Positions 1 to 8,028 of a stretch of 64,000 nt of DNA are shown in pieces. Made by a program: the position numbers and the translations under genes. Numbering within the stretch: position 1 is the first letter of the stretch; each line of letters begins with the position of its first letter. Source of the DNA: Bacteroidales bacterium. GTDB lineage: Bacteria > Bacteroidota > Bacteroidia > Bacteroidales > P3. Where the stretch lies: positions 237,696 through 301,695 of the forward strand of contig JAFVBB010000004.1 of NCBI GenBank assembly GCA_017480225.1. The letters are read 5' to 3'. Under the pieces are notes generated by a model. That model was not told the origin of the DNA, did no database searches, and worked only from the letters and a program-made list of their open reading frames with translations.

Positions 1-1
1 T

Positions 2-313
2 ACAGCAGGCTGGGTGATATTCCGCGCCACTGGACTGCCCAGCTGCAAGGCTTTCTTTGTGTCGATGCTGCACCCCGATGCTTTGGCCGGACTGCTGCGG
101 ATATTTACCAACAGCGACATTCGCCAGGCCTCGGTTGCCGTACTGGTAATGCTGGTGGTGGAGTGGTTGCAGCGTACACGCGAGCATGGGCTGCATGGTT
201 TGGACAGTCTGATCAAGCCTCTGTGGGCGCGTCTCCTGCTCTACGCCGTGGCCCTGCATGCCGTAGTGTTCTTCAGTGGCTTGAACAAGGCGTTTATTTA
301 CTTCCAGTTCTAA
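2..313 (+). CDS. MBOAT family O-acyltransferase, C-terminal part
   Basis: Only the last 103 codons are visible: the frame is open to the left edge and stops at 311-313, so the start lies outside. The segment WVIFRA followed by two hydrophobic helices and the ending FIYFQF is what MBOAT membrane O-acyltransferases (alginate/exopolysaccharide acetylation type) look like at their C-terminus. Such enzymes pass an acyl group, usually acetyl, across the cytoplasmic membrane to a surface polymer. The next gene, 11 bases downstream, encodes an SGNH-type protein, the usual partner. The acceptor glycan cannot be told from this fragment, and the catalytic His lies outside the window. Confidence 0.8.
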   Translation, partial: TAGWVIFRATGLPSCKAFFVSMLHPDALAGLLRIFTNSDIRQASVAVLVMLVVEWLQRTREHGLHGLDSLIKPLWARLLLYAVALHAVVFFSGLNKAFIYFQF

Positions 314-324
314 CATCCCTACCG

Positions 325-1173
325 ATGAAGCAATTTGTCCGCACAGCCGCAATCACCGCCCTGCTCTTTGCCGCCCTGGCAGCAGTGCTCACGTTGCTCA
401 TAGTCCGGAAAAACTGTGCCTATAGCTACAAGGCGGACTACATGCAACGCCATAAGGCTGACATCAAGACGCTTGTGGTGGGTCACAGCCACATGATGAA
501 TGGAGTCATCCCCGCACAATTGGCCGATAGCTGTTTCAATCTTGCCATACACGGCACGGCAATGTCCTATTCCTTGATGCTGCTCGAACACTTTGTGCCG
601 CAGATGCCTAAACTGCAGACGGTGATTATGCCGTTGTCGCACGATATGGAGTGGTTTTCATTTGATAAGCTGTCTGTTCGTGAGAAGAGGCTCTTGTATG
701 GCCATTACTTCAACCTGTGGTCAACCCGCCCCACGCTGGAAGACATGCTCCTTTTCCTCCACTCGCGCACCTTTCTGGAGTCTGCCACGGATATTGACAC
801 TGCTCTGCTTGGATTCGAGCCGCAGAGCATTCGATATGAGGGCAACTCTCCCTATTGGAGACAGTGCTCCCAAAACAACGAGTTGCTGCCAAGCCTCATA
901 AAAATAGGGCAGGTATGCCGCGACCATGGTGTCAGGCTCATTGTGGTGAGCGCGCCTTTTGCCCCGTCCTACCGCGTGTGGGTGACGCAGGCCGAGATGG
1001 ACCGTGTGGCGGGCATTATCGACAGCGCACACAGTCAGGTGCCTTTCGACTATCGCTCCTATTTGTCCGACCCCGACTTCGGCAGCGACACCATGTTCCG
1101 CGATGGCACGCACCTCAACAGCGACGGCGCCGTTGTCTTCACACGCCGGCTCAAGCAAGACTTCGGGCTGTAG
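325..1173 (+). CDS. SGNH/GDSL-like hydrolase, probable partner of the MBOAT acyltransferase
   Basis: 282 aa from ATG 325. The frame is open further upstream, but that would overlap the preceding gene deeply and would lose the signal anchor. Residues about 5-25 form one hydrophobic helix, so the body is periplasmic. GHSHMMNG near residue 50 sits where SGNH proteins carry block I, with Ser inside GHSH, and DGTHLNSDG near the C-terminus is the block V Asp-x-x-His. Family knowledge: MBOAT-linked SGNH proteins complete the acetyl transfer to the glycan or edit it. The gene follows the MBOAT gene by 11 bases and shares its terminator, so the two are surely cotranscribed. Catalytic competence is inferred from motifs only. 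Confidence 0.7.
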   Translation: MKQFVRTAAITALLFAALAAVLTLLIVRKNCAYSYKADYMQRHKADIKTLVVGHSHMMNGVIPAQLADSCFNLAIHGTAMSYSLMLLEHFVPQMPKLQTVIMPLSHDMEWFSFDKLSVREKRLLYGHYFNLWSTRPTLEDMLLFLHSRTFLESATDIDTALLGFEPQSIRYEGNSPYWRQCSQNNELLPSLIKIGQVCRDHGVRLIVVSAPFAPSYRVWVTQAEMDRVAGIIDSAHSQVPFDYRSYLSDPDFGSDTMFRDGTHLNSDGAVVFTRRLKQDFGL

Positions 1174-1189
1174 CGCAATTGTGAAAAAG

Positions 1190-1232
1190 GCAACCGGCGC
1201 ATCGCGGAAAGCCGATGCGCCGGTTGCTTGTT
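1190..1232. terminator. bidirectional rho-independent terminator
   Basis: A 15-bp perfect stem (1190-1204 with 1213-1227, GCAACCGGCGCATCG and its complement) has an 8-base loop. It is followed by TTGTTTGTT on the + side and by CTTTTTCAC on the - side. It lies between convergent genes ending at 1173 (+) and 1252 (-), so it can serve both. Confidence 0.85.
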
Positions 1233-1251
1233 TGTTACCAGGCTTTTGTGT

Positions 1252-1782
1252 TTACTTCTGCTTGAAGGCTATCGATCTTCCCTCGCCAATAAAGTAGATG
1301 TATTCTGGCGTTTCCTCCTCGCTGGTTACGTTCACTATGAGCTCCTTGCTGCTCTTGTCGTAGTCGATGTCCACCTTCTCGTCGGAGAAGTCGATGTTGC
1401 CGGAGTTGTCGCTGAAGGTGTAGGTGAACTCCTCGTCTTCCGACCAGTCGTACTCCCCGTTGAAGATTTCCTGCATCCACTCCGGCAGCTTGTCTATATT
1501 CTTGGGTCTCATGGCTGTGGTGAACACCCCCGTTGTGGCCGTCTTGAAGTCGAGGGTGAGGTTGGCGGCCACGATGAACTTGCCGCCCATCATGTCAATG
1601 ATCTCTTGGAGGTTGGCAATGTCTTCGGGGTCGCCTTCGGCCTCGGCGAGCAGCTCGGCCGAGATATCGATGTCCTTGGAGTAGCCCCACTGCGTCTTCT
1701 CAAGGTCAATCCCTTTGCTGCAGCTGGTGACGACCAGTGCCGCCATGGCCATTGCGGCCAGAAAAATGCGTCTCATTTTCAT
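1252..1782 (-). CDS. small exported lipoprotein, lipocalin-like size
   Basis: 176 aa. The N-terminus is a lipoprotein signal: basic start, hydrophobic stretch, lipobox VTSC with Cys near residue 21. The mature part is acidic, about 155 aa, and predicted mostly beta (alternating TYTFS, IDYD, LIVNV strands). I do not recognise a named family. It resembles in plan the lipoprotein at 34440-34976 (same size, Trp soon after the signal, acidic EEE before a final beta strand), and both may be lipocalin-like binding proteins. It follows the TonB-dependent receptor gene after 45 bases on the same strand with no terminator between, so it is probably in that operon. Confidence 0.7.
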   Translation of the reverse strand: MKMRRIFLAAMAMAALVVTSCSKGIDLEKTQWGYSKDIDISAELLAEAEGDPEDIANLQEIIDMMGGKFIVAANLTLDFKTATTGVFTTAMRPKNIDKLPEWMQEIFNGEYDWSEDEEFTYTFSDNSGNIDFSDEKVDIDYDKSSKELIVNVTSEEETPEYIYFIGEGRSIAFKQK

Positions 1783-1827
1783 AAGTGTGTGTTATTTGAG
1801 GTTTAACGTTTGTTTGCTGTCCTCTCG

Positions 1828-4362
1828 TCAGTATTCACCGCCCTCGCCGCCTTCGTCCATGTCCATCTGTGCCTGCGGGCGCTGGCGGAGGCCGTTGTTG
1901 ATCTTCCACGAGAAGCCCAGGGTCACCACGGGACTAATGCGTCGTGCGCGGAACTCGCGGTCAAGCTGGCTGTTGTGTGTGCTGTGCCCCCAGCCGCCGG
2001 TGCAGAAGACGTCGCTCACGCGCAGGCTCACAGTTCCTCGGTGGTCGAGCACATCCTTCTTCACCGCCAGGTCGGCCCAGTAGCTGGCGCGCATCTTGGT
2101 CTGAAGGTCCTCGAAGGGCGAGCGGTATTGCGCCGAGAGCTGCACGGTCCAGTCGTGTGGCAGAGTCATGTATGAGTTCAGCTTGGCGTCGACGCGGAAC
2201 ATGTGGCTCGACTCCTCGTCTATCAGCTCTGTGGGCTCAATGTAGCTGTCGAAGGCGTTGATGCTTACGTTTACCTTCCACCACCTGTTGATCTGCTGGT
2301 CAACGATGACCTCCACGCCGTAGTTGATGCCCTGGTTGAGGTTCTGCCACGTTGATGCCCAGTAGCCGTCATACTCGCTGTTGTAGATTATCCAGGGGGC
2401 GTAGTGGGCTGCCGTCGTGGCGTCCCACACGAAGCCGTAGCGGGTCATCATGTTGTTCGTCTGCCGGAAATAGGCCGAGCCGAAGATGTTAGTCTGTTTG
2501 AAGCCGTAGTTGTACGACAGTTCGAAGGCGTTGGTGAACTCCGGGTCGAGCCCCGGGTTGCCGAAGCCCATCTCCATGCCCTGGCGCACGTCGAGGTAAG
2601 GGTTGAGATCCCACATGTGCGGGCGGCGCACCCGGCGGCTGTAGCTCAGCTGCAGGCTCTGCTCCTGGTTGATCTGGTAGCTGGCGTGCAGGGTGGGGTA
2701 GACCTCCGGGCGGTCCTTGTCGATGGGCGCCTGGTTGGGGTGAAGGTGGTCCACGCCGTGCACCGTCCAGTATTCACCCCGCAGCCCGGCCTGTGCCGAC
2801 ATCTTCTCGTTCATCTTCCAGGCCAGTGTGGCGTAGACGGCGTGCGTCTGCTGGCGGTAGTCATACTGCATGTTCGAGTTCACGTCGGCCTCGCGCTGCA
2901 GCGTGCCGCCATACACGTAGCGCGTGTACCAGTAGTTGTACGTCTGGTCGCTCCAGCGCACGCGCCCCTCATAGCCCGTCTCCATCTTCAGCGCTTCGCT
3001 GAAGGGGTGTGTGTAGTTGAGCTGGATGTTGAGGTCCTGGCCGTTGTTCACGCGCTCCGTCTCGCGGATGTAGTAGCGCTCGTTGGCCGCGAAGGCGTCG
3101 GGGTACGACTGCTCCTGCCAGCCGCTGCCACCGCCGTTGCGCCAGCTGAACGACACGTCGGCCGAGAGGGCCTGCTCGGACTTCGCGAATCGCTTGTCGT
3201 AGCGCAGGTTGACCACCTGGTTGCGATGGTCGTTGTCGTTGCTGTCGCGCTGGGTGTAGTTGTAGTAGCCGTTGGTGAGGAGGTCGGTGCTGTTCACGGT
3301 GGCGCGGCGCGAGCGGATGCCGCCGCGCAGCTGGTAGCTCACAAGCACCGAGCTTGTGGAGTCGATGATGTACTCCACGCCCGCCTTCACGCTGCCCATG
3401 CGGTTGGGGTTGACGCTGCTCTCGCGCAGCGAGTCGTGCGAGTTGACATGGCCGTTCTGCTTGCGCGCTATGTCGCTCTCGCTGCGCGACGACCATTGGC
3501 GCAGCCCGGCGTCGGCGTTGAGGCTGAAGTTCCACCTCTTGGTGCTGTAGTTGAGGCTGATGTTGCCCATGGCGGTGGGTATGAACGAGGGCAGCTCGTC
3601 GGGTATGAGGAAGGGCAGCGGCGCCCCAACGTTGAGGTTGGCCACGCCGTTGAGCCCCAGGGCGCCCGCCGTGCGGTCCTTGAGCTTGATGTTGATGATG
3701 CCGCTCATGCCCTCGGGGTCGTACTTGGCCGAGGGGTTGGTGATCACCTCGATGTTCTCCACCGTCGAGGCCGGTATCTGCTCCAGCAGGGTGGCCAGGT
3801 CGCTGGCCAGCAGCTCGCTCGGGCGCCCGTTGACGAGCACCTTCACGTTGGTCGAGCCGCGCAGCGTCACGTTGCCGTCGTTGTCTACCGCCACGCTCGG
3901 CACCTGCTCCAGCACGTCGCTGGCGGTGCCGCCGCCCGCCACTATGTTCTTGTCCACATTCACCACGCGCTTGTCGAGCTGGTATTCCACCATCGAGCGC
4001 TCGGCCACCACCTCCACGGCCTCCATCACCGTGGCCTGCGGGCTGACGCTCACCTTGCCCAGGTTGGCTGTGGGGTGGTCGGCGTCGAGCACCACGGTGC
4101 GCGGCAGGTAGTAAGGCTCATATCCAATGAACGTTATCCTCACCAGATAGCGCCCATAGGGGGCGCGGAGGCTGAACGTGCCGTTGCTCTCGGTCAGCGT
4201 GCCGGACTTGATTGACGAGTCGGCCGGCGAGAGCAGCGCCACGGTGGCATACTCAATGTTGTCGCCGGTGCGGGCGTCGGCCACACGCCCCTTGACGGTG
4301 CCCTGCTGCGCCTGCGCCGCAAGTCCCAAAGTCATGATTACCAGTAGTAATGTGCGTTTCAT
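1828..4362 (-). CDS. TonB-dependent outer membrane receptor
   Basis: 844 aa from the Met that begins the signal peptide MKRTLLLVIMTLGLAAQAQ; an upstream in-frame start at 4410 would put 16 polar residues before the signal and is unlikely. Order: signal peptide, carboxypeptidase-regulatory-like domain (about 20-105, VKGRVADARTGDNIEYATV), plug domain (about 120-225, with VLVNGRPSELLASDL and VITNPSAKYDPEGMSGIINI), then a 22-strand-type barrel (outer-membrane-protein b-barrel family 3). It takes up an unknown ligand with TonB energy. This type is common beside small lipoproteins or sensors; it is not a SusC because the SusC-specific segments and a SusD partner are missing. The -7 box at 4381-4388 gives a short leader. 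Confidence 0.88.
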   Translation of the reverse strand: MKRTLLLVIMTLGLAAQAQQGTVKGRVADARTGDNIEYATVALLSPADSSIKSGTLTESNGTFSLRAPYGRYLVRITFIGYEPYYLPRTVVLDADHPTANLGKVSVSPQATVMEAVEVVAERSMVEYQLDKRVVNVDKNIVAGGGTASDVLEQVPSVAVDNDGNVTLRGSTNVKVLVNGRPSELLASDLATLLEQIPASTVENIEVITNPSAKYDPEGMSGIINIKLKDRTAGALGLNGVANLNVGAPLPFLIPDELPSFIPTAMGNISLNYSTKRWNFSLNADAGLRQWSSRSESDIARKQNGHVNSHDSLRESSVNPNRMGSVKAGVEYIIDSTSSVLVSYQLRGGIRSRRATVNSTDLLTNGYYNYTQRDSNDNDHRNQVVNLRYDKRFAKSEQALSADVSFSWRNGGGSGWQEQSYPDAFAANERYYIRETERVNNGQDLNIQLNYTHPFSEALKMETGYEGRVRWSDQTYNYWYTRYVYGGTLQREADVNSNMQYDYRQQTHAVYATLAWKMNEKMSAQAGLRGEYWTVHGVDHLHPNQAPIDKDRPEVYPTLHASYQINQEQSLQLSYSRRVRRPHMWDLNPYLDVRQGMEMGFGNPGLDPEFTNAFELSYNYGFKQTNIFGSAYFRQTNNMMTRYGFVWDATTAAHYAPWIIYNSEYDGYWASTWQNLNQGINYGVEVIVDQQINRWWKVNVSINAFDSYIEPTELIDEESSHMFRVDAKLNSYMTLPHDWTVQLSAQYRSPFEDLQTKMRASYWADLAVKKDVLDHRGTVSLRVSDVFCTGGWGHSTHNSQLDREFRARRISPVVTLGFSWKINNGLRQRPQAQMDMDEGGEGGEY

Positions 4363-4380
4363 TGCAGAATGTTGAAGCGG

Positions 4381-4411
4381 CAAATTTACAAAAAGTCCAT
4401 TAACTGGCAAA
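4381..4411 (-). promoter_or_regulatory. Bacteroidota promoter of the TonB-dependent receptor gene
   Basis: On the minus strand the -7 box TAAATTTG lies at 4388-4381, with TTTG at 4411-4408, 19 bases upstream. The start codon at 4362 follows within about 12 bases of the expected transcription start, so the leader is very short. Confidence 0.6.
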
Positions 4412-4560
4412 AAAAAAGTTGCACCGCCCGTCGTCCTCCATCCGCCGTGTCATGGCCACGGTGTTGTAACCTCTATGTTTTGATACACAGTCGCTTATGA
4501 TGATATTGTGCTGTATGTTACTGAAAACCAATTTGAAACGGCATCAAGTCCGTACCAACA

Positions 4561-4663
4561 CCGTCTGTTCTTCGATTGTTCTCCGATTGTTCTTCGATTG
4601 TTCTTCGATTTTGAATCGGAGAACAATCGAAGAACAATCGGACATCAATCGCAGAACAGGCGG
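4561..4663 (+). repeat. hairpin repeat element copy 1 (11-bp-unit palindrome)
   Basis: 103-bp core. The left arm is CCGTCTG plus four 11-bp units in the order A-B-A-A (A = TTCTTCGATTG, B = TTCTCCGATTG; the fourth lacks its last G). A 4-base loop TTGA follows, then a right arm of four complementary units, the third being AATCGGACATC, ending AGGCGG. A conserved leader runs upstream from about 4481 (ACACAGTCGCTTATG, then ACTGAAAACCA and CAAGTCCGTACCAACA), and CCCTG follows the core. The rest of the 451-base gap between the divergent TonB-receptor and holB genes holds only their two promoters. Confidence 0.97.
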
Positions 4664-4761
4664 CCCTGACGCCTCGATGGCGGAAGGATGGCGCCGTCGC
4701 GCCATGCGGAGGGTGCCTGGCTGGCTGCGCGTGGGCTGAAAACCAGTGCGCTTGCAAATTA

Positions 4762-4794
4762 TTTTCGCGGTTTCGGAAAAAGTGCGTATCTTTG
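4762..4794 (+). promoter_or_regulatory. holB: promoter of the holB operon
   Basis: A perfect -7 box TATCTTTG lies at 4787-4794 with a T-rich TTTTCG at 4762-4767 in the -33 position. The expected start of transcription is about 4801, 13 bases before the holB ATG at 4814. The hairpin element lies upstream of the promoter, so it is not in this transcript. Confidence 0.7.
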
Positions 4795-4813
4795 CAAGTT
4801 AAAATGTAGTTAA

Positions 4814-5857
4814 ATGAGGTTTCAAGACATTGAGGGACAGCGAGAAGTGATCAACCGGCTGACGGCCACGGTCGACAGCGGCAGGGTGAGCCACGCGCAG
4901 CGCATTGTGGGCGACGAGCGTGAGGGCAGCCTGCAGCTGGCGCTGGCCTACCTGCAGTACCTTTGCTGCACCGACCGGCGCCACCATGAGGGCGGCGACC
5001 TGCGCGCCGACTCGTGCGGACAGTGTCCGAGCTGCAGAAAGATAGCCTCGCTGCAGCATCCCGACCTGGGCTTTGTCTTCCCCAGCCCCGCCAACGGCTC
5101 GCCGTCGGTGAGCGCGGACGACTACCAGGCCGAGTTCCGCGACTTTGTGCTGGCCACCGGGGCGCGCGGCACCCTCGACGAGTTCAACCAAAGCCTCAAG
5201 GGCAGCGTCAGCACGTCGATGATACGTGCCACCGACTCGGCCAACATCGTGCGCCGCCTGGCCATGAAAAGCTACGAGGGCGGCTGGCGCATGATGCTCA
5301 TATGGCACGCCGCCCGCATGAACCCCACGGCGGCCAACGAGCTGCTGAAGACGCTGGAGGAGCCCCTGCCCGGCACCATCATCCTGATGGTCGACGGCGG
5401 CGACCGTCAGCTGCTGCCCACCATCGAGAGCCGTGTGCAGACCGTCAGGCTGGCACCGCGCGACACGGCTGCCGACATGCCCGGCCTGGCCGCGCAGTAT
5501 GCCCCGATGCTGGTCGACTGGCTGCGGCTGCTCTTCAAGCTGAAGATGAAGGAGCTCTCGGCGCAGGTCGACAAGATGGCGGCGCTCGACCGCCAGCAGC
5601 TGGCGCAGATGCTGGCCTATGCGCAGGAGGTGATGCGCGAGTGCTTCCTGCACACCGCGGCCGGGGTGCCCGTGACGATAGGCTCGGGCGACGACCGCTT
5701 CGACTCCCTCTTCCCCGGCATGATAACCGCCAACAACATAGAACTAGTGTGCGATGCCCTCAACGACGCGCAGCACGCCATCGAGCGCAACGCCTACGCC
5801 AAGCTGGCGCTGATGGAGCTGTCGTTCAGCATGAGCAAGGCACTGAAAAAACGATAA
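4814..5857 (+). CDS. holB: DNA polymerase III subunit delta' (clamp loader)
   Basis: 347 aa. AAA+ clamp-loader subunit that helps load the sliding clamp at the replication fork. The N-terminus FQDIEGQREVINRL and SHAQRIVGD are typical of HolB. A zinc-binding cluster with CGQCPSCRKI (about residues 73-82) follows, then NPTAANELLKTLEEP, the hallmark sensor region, and SRVQTVRL. A strict P-loop Lys is not obvious (GDEREGSLQ), as expected for delta', which does not need ATPase activity. First gene of a run holB-ricT-gldH-mrcA-rlmN-C69, with 9 bases to ricT; this holB-ricT-gldH-mrcA order is a known Bacteroidota arrangement. Confidence 0.9.
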   Translation: MRFQDIEGQREVINRLTATVDSGRVSHAQRIVGDEREGSLQLALAYLQYLCCTDRRHHEGGDLRADSCGQCPSCRKIASLQHPDLGFVFPSPANGSPSVSADDYQAEFRDFVLATGARGTLDEFNQSLKGSVSTSMIRATDSANIVRRLAMKSYEGGWRMMLIWHAARMNPTAANELLKTLEEPLPGTIILMVDGGDRQLLPTIESRVQTVRLAPRDTAADMPGLAAQYAPMLVDWLRLLFKLKMKELSAQVDKMAALDRQQLAQMLAYAQEVMRECFLHTAAGVPVTIGSGDDRFDSLFPGMITANNIELVCDALNDAQHAIERNAYAKLALMELSFSMSKALKKR

Positions 5858-5866
5858 CACAGCAAG

Positions 5867-7537
5867 ATGACAGACGAGAATAAGACCCCCAAGGCGCGTG
5901 CCGCCGCAGCAGACGGCGGCGAGAGGCTGCCGCAGCCGCCCGACACGCAGGCCGCCAGCCTGCCCGACGACGAGGAGATCGTGGCCAGCGCCGAGGATAT
6001 TGAGGCTTTCATGCTCGAGCGGCGCAAGGCCCGCGAGCAGAAGAAGCAGCGCGTGGAGCGCGAGAACCCGGAGGCAGAGGAGTTCCGCCCGGAGGAGACC
6101 GCCTCCGACCCATACCTCGACCCCGACCCCGACATTCCGTGGGAGCGCTACGAGGAGCCGCTCTTCCTGAGCCGCGGCTGCCGCCGTTGCCCGAAGTGCT
6201 ATGTGCCGGTGGCGCAGACCGAGCGGCAGTGCTGCTCGAAGGTGACCTCGACCAACTGGATGAACGGCATTCGCCGTGGCGGCGAGCGCCAGTTCGAGTG
6301 CGTCGAGGTGCGCTTCAAGAACAACCACAAGGACTTCTACCGCCTGCCCGACGGCCTTGAGCTGACCGAGGGCGACGTGGTGGCGGTCGAGGGGCAGCCC
6401 GGCCACGACATCGGCATTGTGTGCCTCACCGGCGAGCTGTGCCGCCTGCAGATGCGCAAGCACCGCATTAACCCCGACTCAGAGCAGATAAAGCGCGTCT
6501 TCCGCCGTGCTAAAGAGAATGACATAGAGCGTTGGGAGGGCGCACTCAAGCTTGAGCACGAGGCTCTTATACGCACCCGCCGCATTGTTGCCGACATGGG
6601 GCTGGAGATGAAGGTGAACGATGTCGAGTTCCAGGGCGACCAGTCGAAGGCCATATTCTACTACACCGCCGACGCGCGCGTCGACTTCCGCGAGCTCATC
6701 AAGGTGCTGGCCGAGGAGTTCCGTGTGAGGGTCGAAATGAAGCAGATTGGTGTGCGTCAGGAGGCTGGCAAGGTGGGCGGACTGGGCACGTGCGGGCGCG
6801 AGTTGTGCTGCTCCACCTGGCTCACCACCTTCAAGAGCGTCACCACCGGCGCCGCCAAGATGCAGCAGATCATGCCCAACCCTCAGAAACTGGCCGGGCA
6901 GTGTGGAAAACTCAAGTGCTGCCTCAACTTCGAGTATGAGGTCTATGCCGACGCCATGAAGAACTTCCCGCCGGCGGGCAAGGCCATACGCTTCAAGAAA
7001 GGCCTCGCGCTCTACAAGAAGACCGACGTTTTCCGTGGCGTGATGTGGTATGCCTACGAGGGCGAGAACGACCTCATCGCCCTGCGTGCTGAGAAGGTGA
7101 AGGAGCTGCTGGAGATGAACCAGCGGCAGGAATACCCCGAGACTATGGAGGAGTTCCAGGTGGAACTGATGTCGACCAGCGCGCTTGAGCAGGAGAGCAC
7201 CGGCGAGGAGGTGGAGCGTGAGATGCAGCGCCTAATGGAAGGCGGCAACGGTGTGGTGGGCGAGGAGCGTCCGCGCAAGCAGGCCGACGGCGACCGCCGA
7301 GGCCAGGACCGCCACCAGCGCCAGCGCAACGACCGGGCCGACCGCAGGCCCGACCGCAACCGCGCCGACCGTCAGGGGCGCCCCGAGCGCAAGCCGCAAG
7401 GCGAGCAGGCTGACCGAGCCCCGCGCCAGGACGGCGAGCAGGGCCGCCAGCGCCAGCCCCGCGCCGAGCGCAGGCAGAACCCGAACCGCCGCGAGGGCGA
7501 AGGCCGGCGCGGCAACAATCGCGACCGTAAGGAATGA
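5867..7537 (+). CDS. ricT: PSP1-domain protein (RicT/YaaT family)
   Basis: 556 aa. A central PSP1 C-terminal domain (about 110-390) carries the Cys-rich GTCGRELCCSTW and GQCGKLKCCLNFEYE motifs that bind iron-sulphur clusters in Bacillus RicT. The first 85 residues are low-complexity and charged. The last 110 are an Arg/Gln/Asp-rich tail (many DRR, RPDR, RQ repeats) that is disordered and suggests RNA binding. In Firmicutes RicT works with RicA/RicF in mRNA processing; in Bacteroidota its role is not settled. It lies directly behind holB and its stop overlaps the gldH start. The basic tail is longer than the Bacillus protein (about 275 aa), which is usual for Bacteroidota members. Confidence 0.85.
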   Translation: MTDENKTPKARAAAADGGERLPQPPDTQAASLPDDEEIVASAEDIEAFMLERRKAREQKKQRVERENPEAEEFRPEETASDPYLDPDPDIPWERYEEPLFLSRGCRRCPKCYVPVAQTERQCCSKVTSTNWMNGIRRGGERQFECVEVRFKNNHKDFYRLPDGLELTEGDVVAVEGQPGHDIGIVCLTGELCRLQMRKHRINPDSEQIKRVFRRAKENDIERWEGALKLEHEALIRTRRIVADMGLEMKVNDVEFQGDQSKAIFYYTADARVDFRELIKVLAEEFRVRVEMKQIGVRQEAGKVGGLGTCGRELCCSTWLTTFKSVTTGAAKMQQIMPNPQKLAGQCGKLKCCLNFEYEVYADAMKNFPPAGKAIRFKKGLALYKKTDVFRGVMWYAYEGENDLIALRAEKVKELLEMNQRQEYPETMEEFQVELMSTSALEQESTGEEVEREMQRLMEGGNGVVGEERPRKQADGDRRGQDRHQRQRNDRADRRPDRNRADRQGRPERKPQGEQADRAPRQDGEQGRQRQPRAERRQNPNRREGEGRRGNNRDRKE

Positions 7538-8028
7538 TGGCTCGAAGGACGGCACAACTGTTGGCATTGGTGGCGGCGCTCTGCATGGCCTCGTGTGACG
7601 GCGGCGTTTTCTACGACCGCCAGGCCGACATTGACGAGCACGGATGGCTGCCCGGCGACGGGGTGGATTTTGTGGTCGACGTGGACGACACCAACCAGGT
7701 GTACAATTTCCTGATAGGGGTCCGCAACACCATCAGCTATCCCTATTCCAACACCTTCTTCTTCCTCCACACCACCTTCCCCGACGGCACATGGTCGGCC
7801 GACACGCTGGAGTTCCCGCTCTTCGACCCTGCCGGCCGTCCGCTTGGCAGGCGCACGGGCCGCTACGTCGACGCCCGCTATTACTTCCGCCGCAACGCGC
7901 GGTTCCCGATGGAAGGCCGCTACACCTTCAGCCTGGCCAACGGAATGCGCGACAGCGCGATAACCGGCTTGCGCAACGTGGGTTTGCGCATAGAGTACAG
8001 CAATATGACACAACAGTATGGGCAATAG
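7534..8028 (+). CDS. gldH: gliding motility lipoprotein GldH
   Basis: 164 aa from ATG 7534, which overlaps the ricT stop (ATGA arrangement); a second ATG follows immediately at 7537. Lipoprotein signal with lipobox MASC (Cys 21). The mature part, with FLIGVRNTISYPYSNTFFFL and GRYTFSLANGMR, matches GldH, needed for gliding and type IX secretion-linked motility in Flavobacterium. No other gld/spr genes are in the window. Non-gliding gut Bacteroidales keep gldH next to mrcA, so motility should not be inferred; a cell-envelope role is more likely. It ends inside the start region of mrcA (11-base overlap). Confidence 0.85.
   Translation: MMARRTAQLLALVAALCMASCDGGVFYDRQADIDEHGWLPGDGVDFVVDVDDTNQVYNFLIGVRNTISYPYSNTFFFLHTTFPDGTWSADTLEFPLFDPAGRPLGRRTGRYVDARYYFRRNARFPMEGRYTFSLANGMRDSAITGLRNVGLRIEYSNMTQQYGQ

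Noticed and set aside
2404-4215. Open frame of about 600 codons on the + strand opposite the TonB-dependent receptor gene
   Set aside because: Antisense to a well-supported gene; low-complexity Val/Ala/Leu/His composition is the shadow of GC-rich codon use.
4408-4418. A-rich run before the TonB receptor gene as a phase-variation tract
   Set aside because: A/T runs of this length are frequent in the intergenic regions here and it lies in the -33 region of a promoter; there is no reason to single it out.
7534-8028. Gliding motility of the organism from gldH
   Set aside because: gldH is retained next to mrcA in non-gliding Bacteroidales, and no other gliding gene is in the window.
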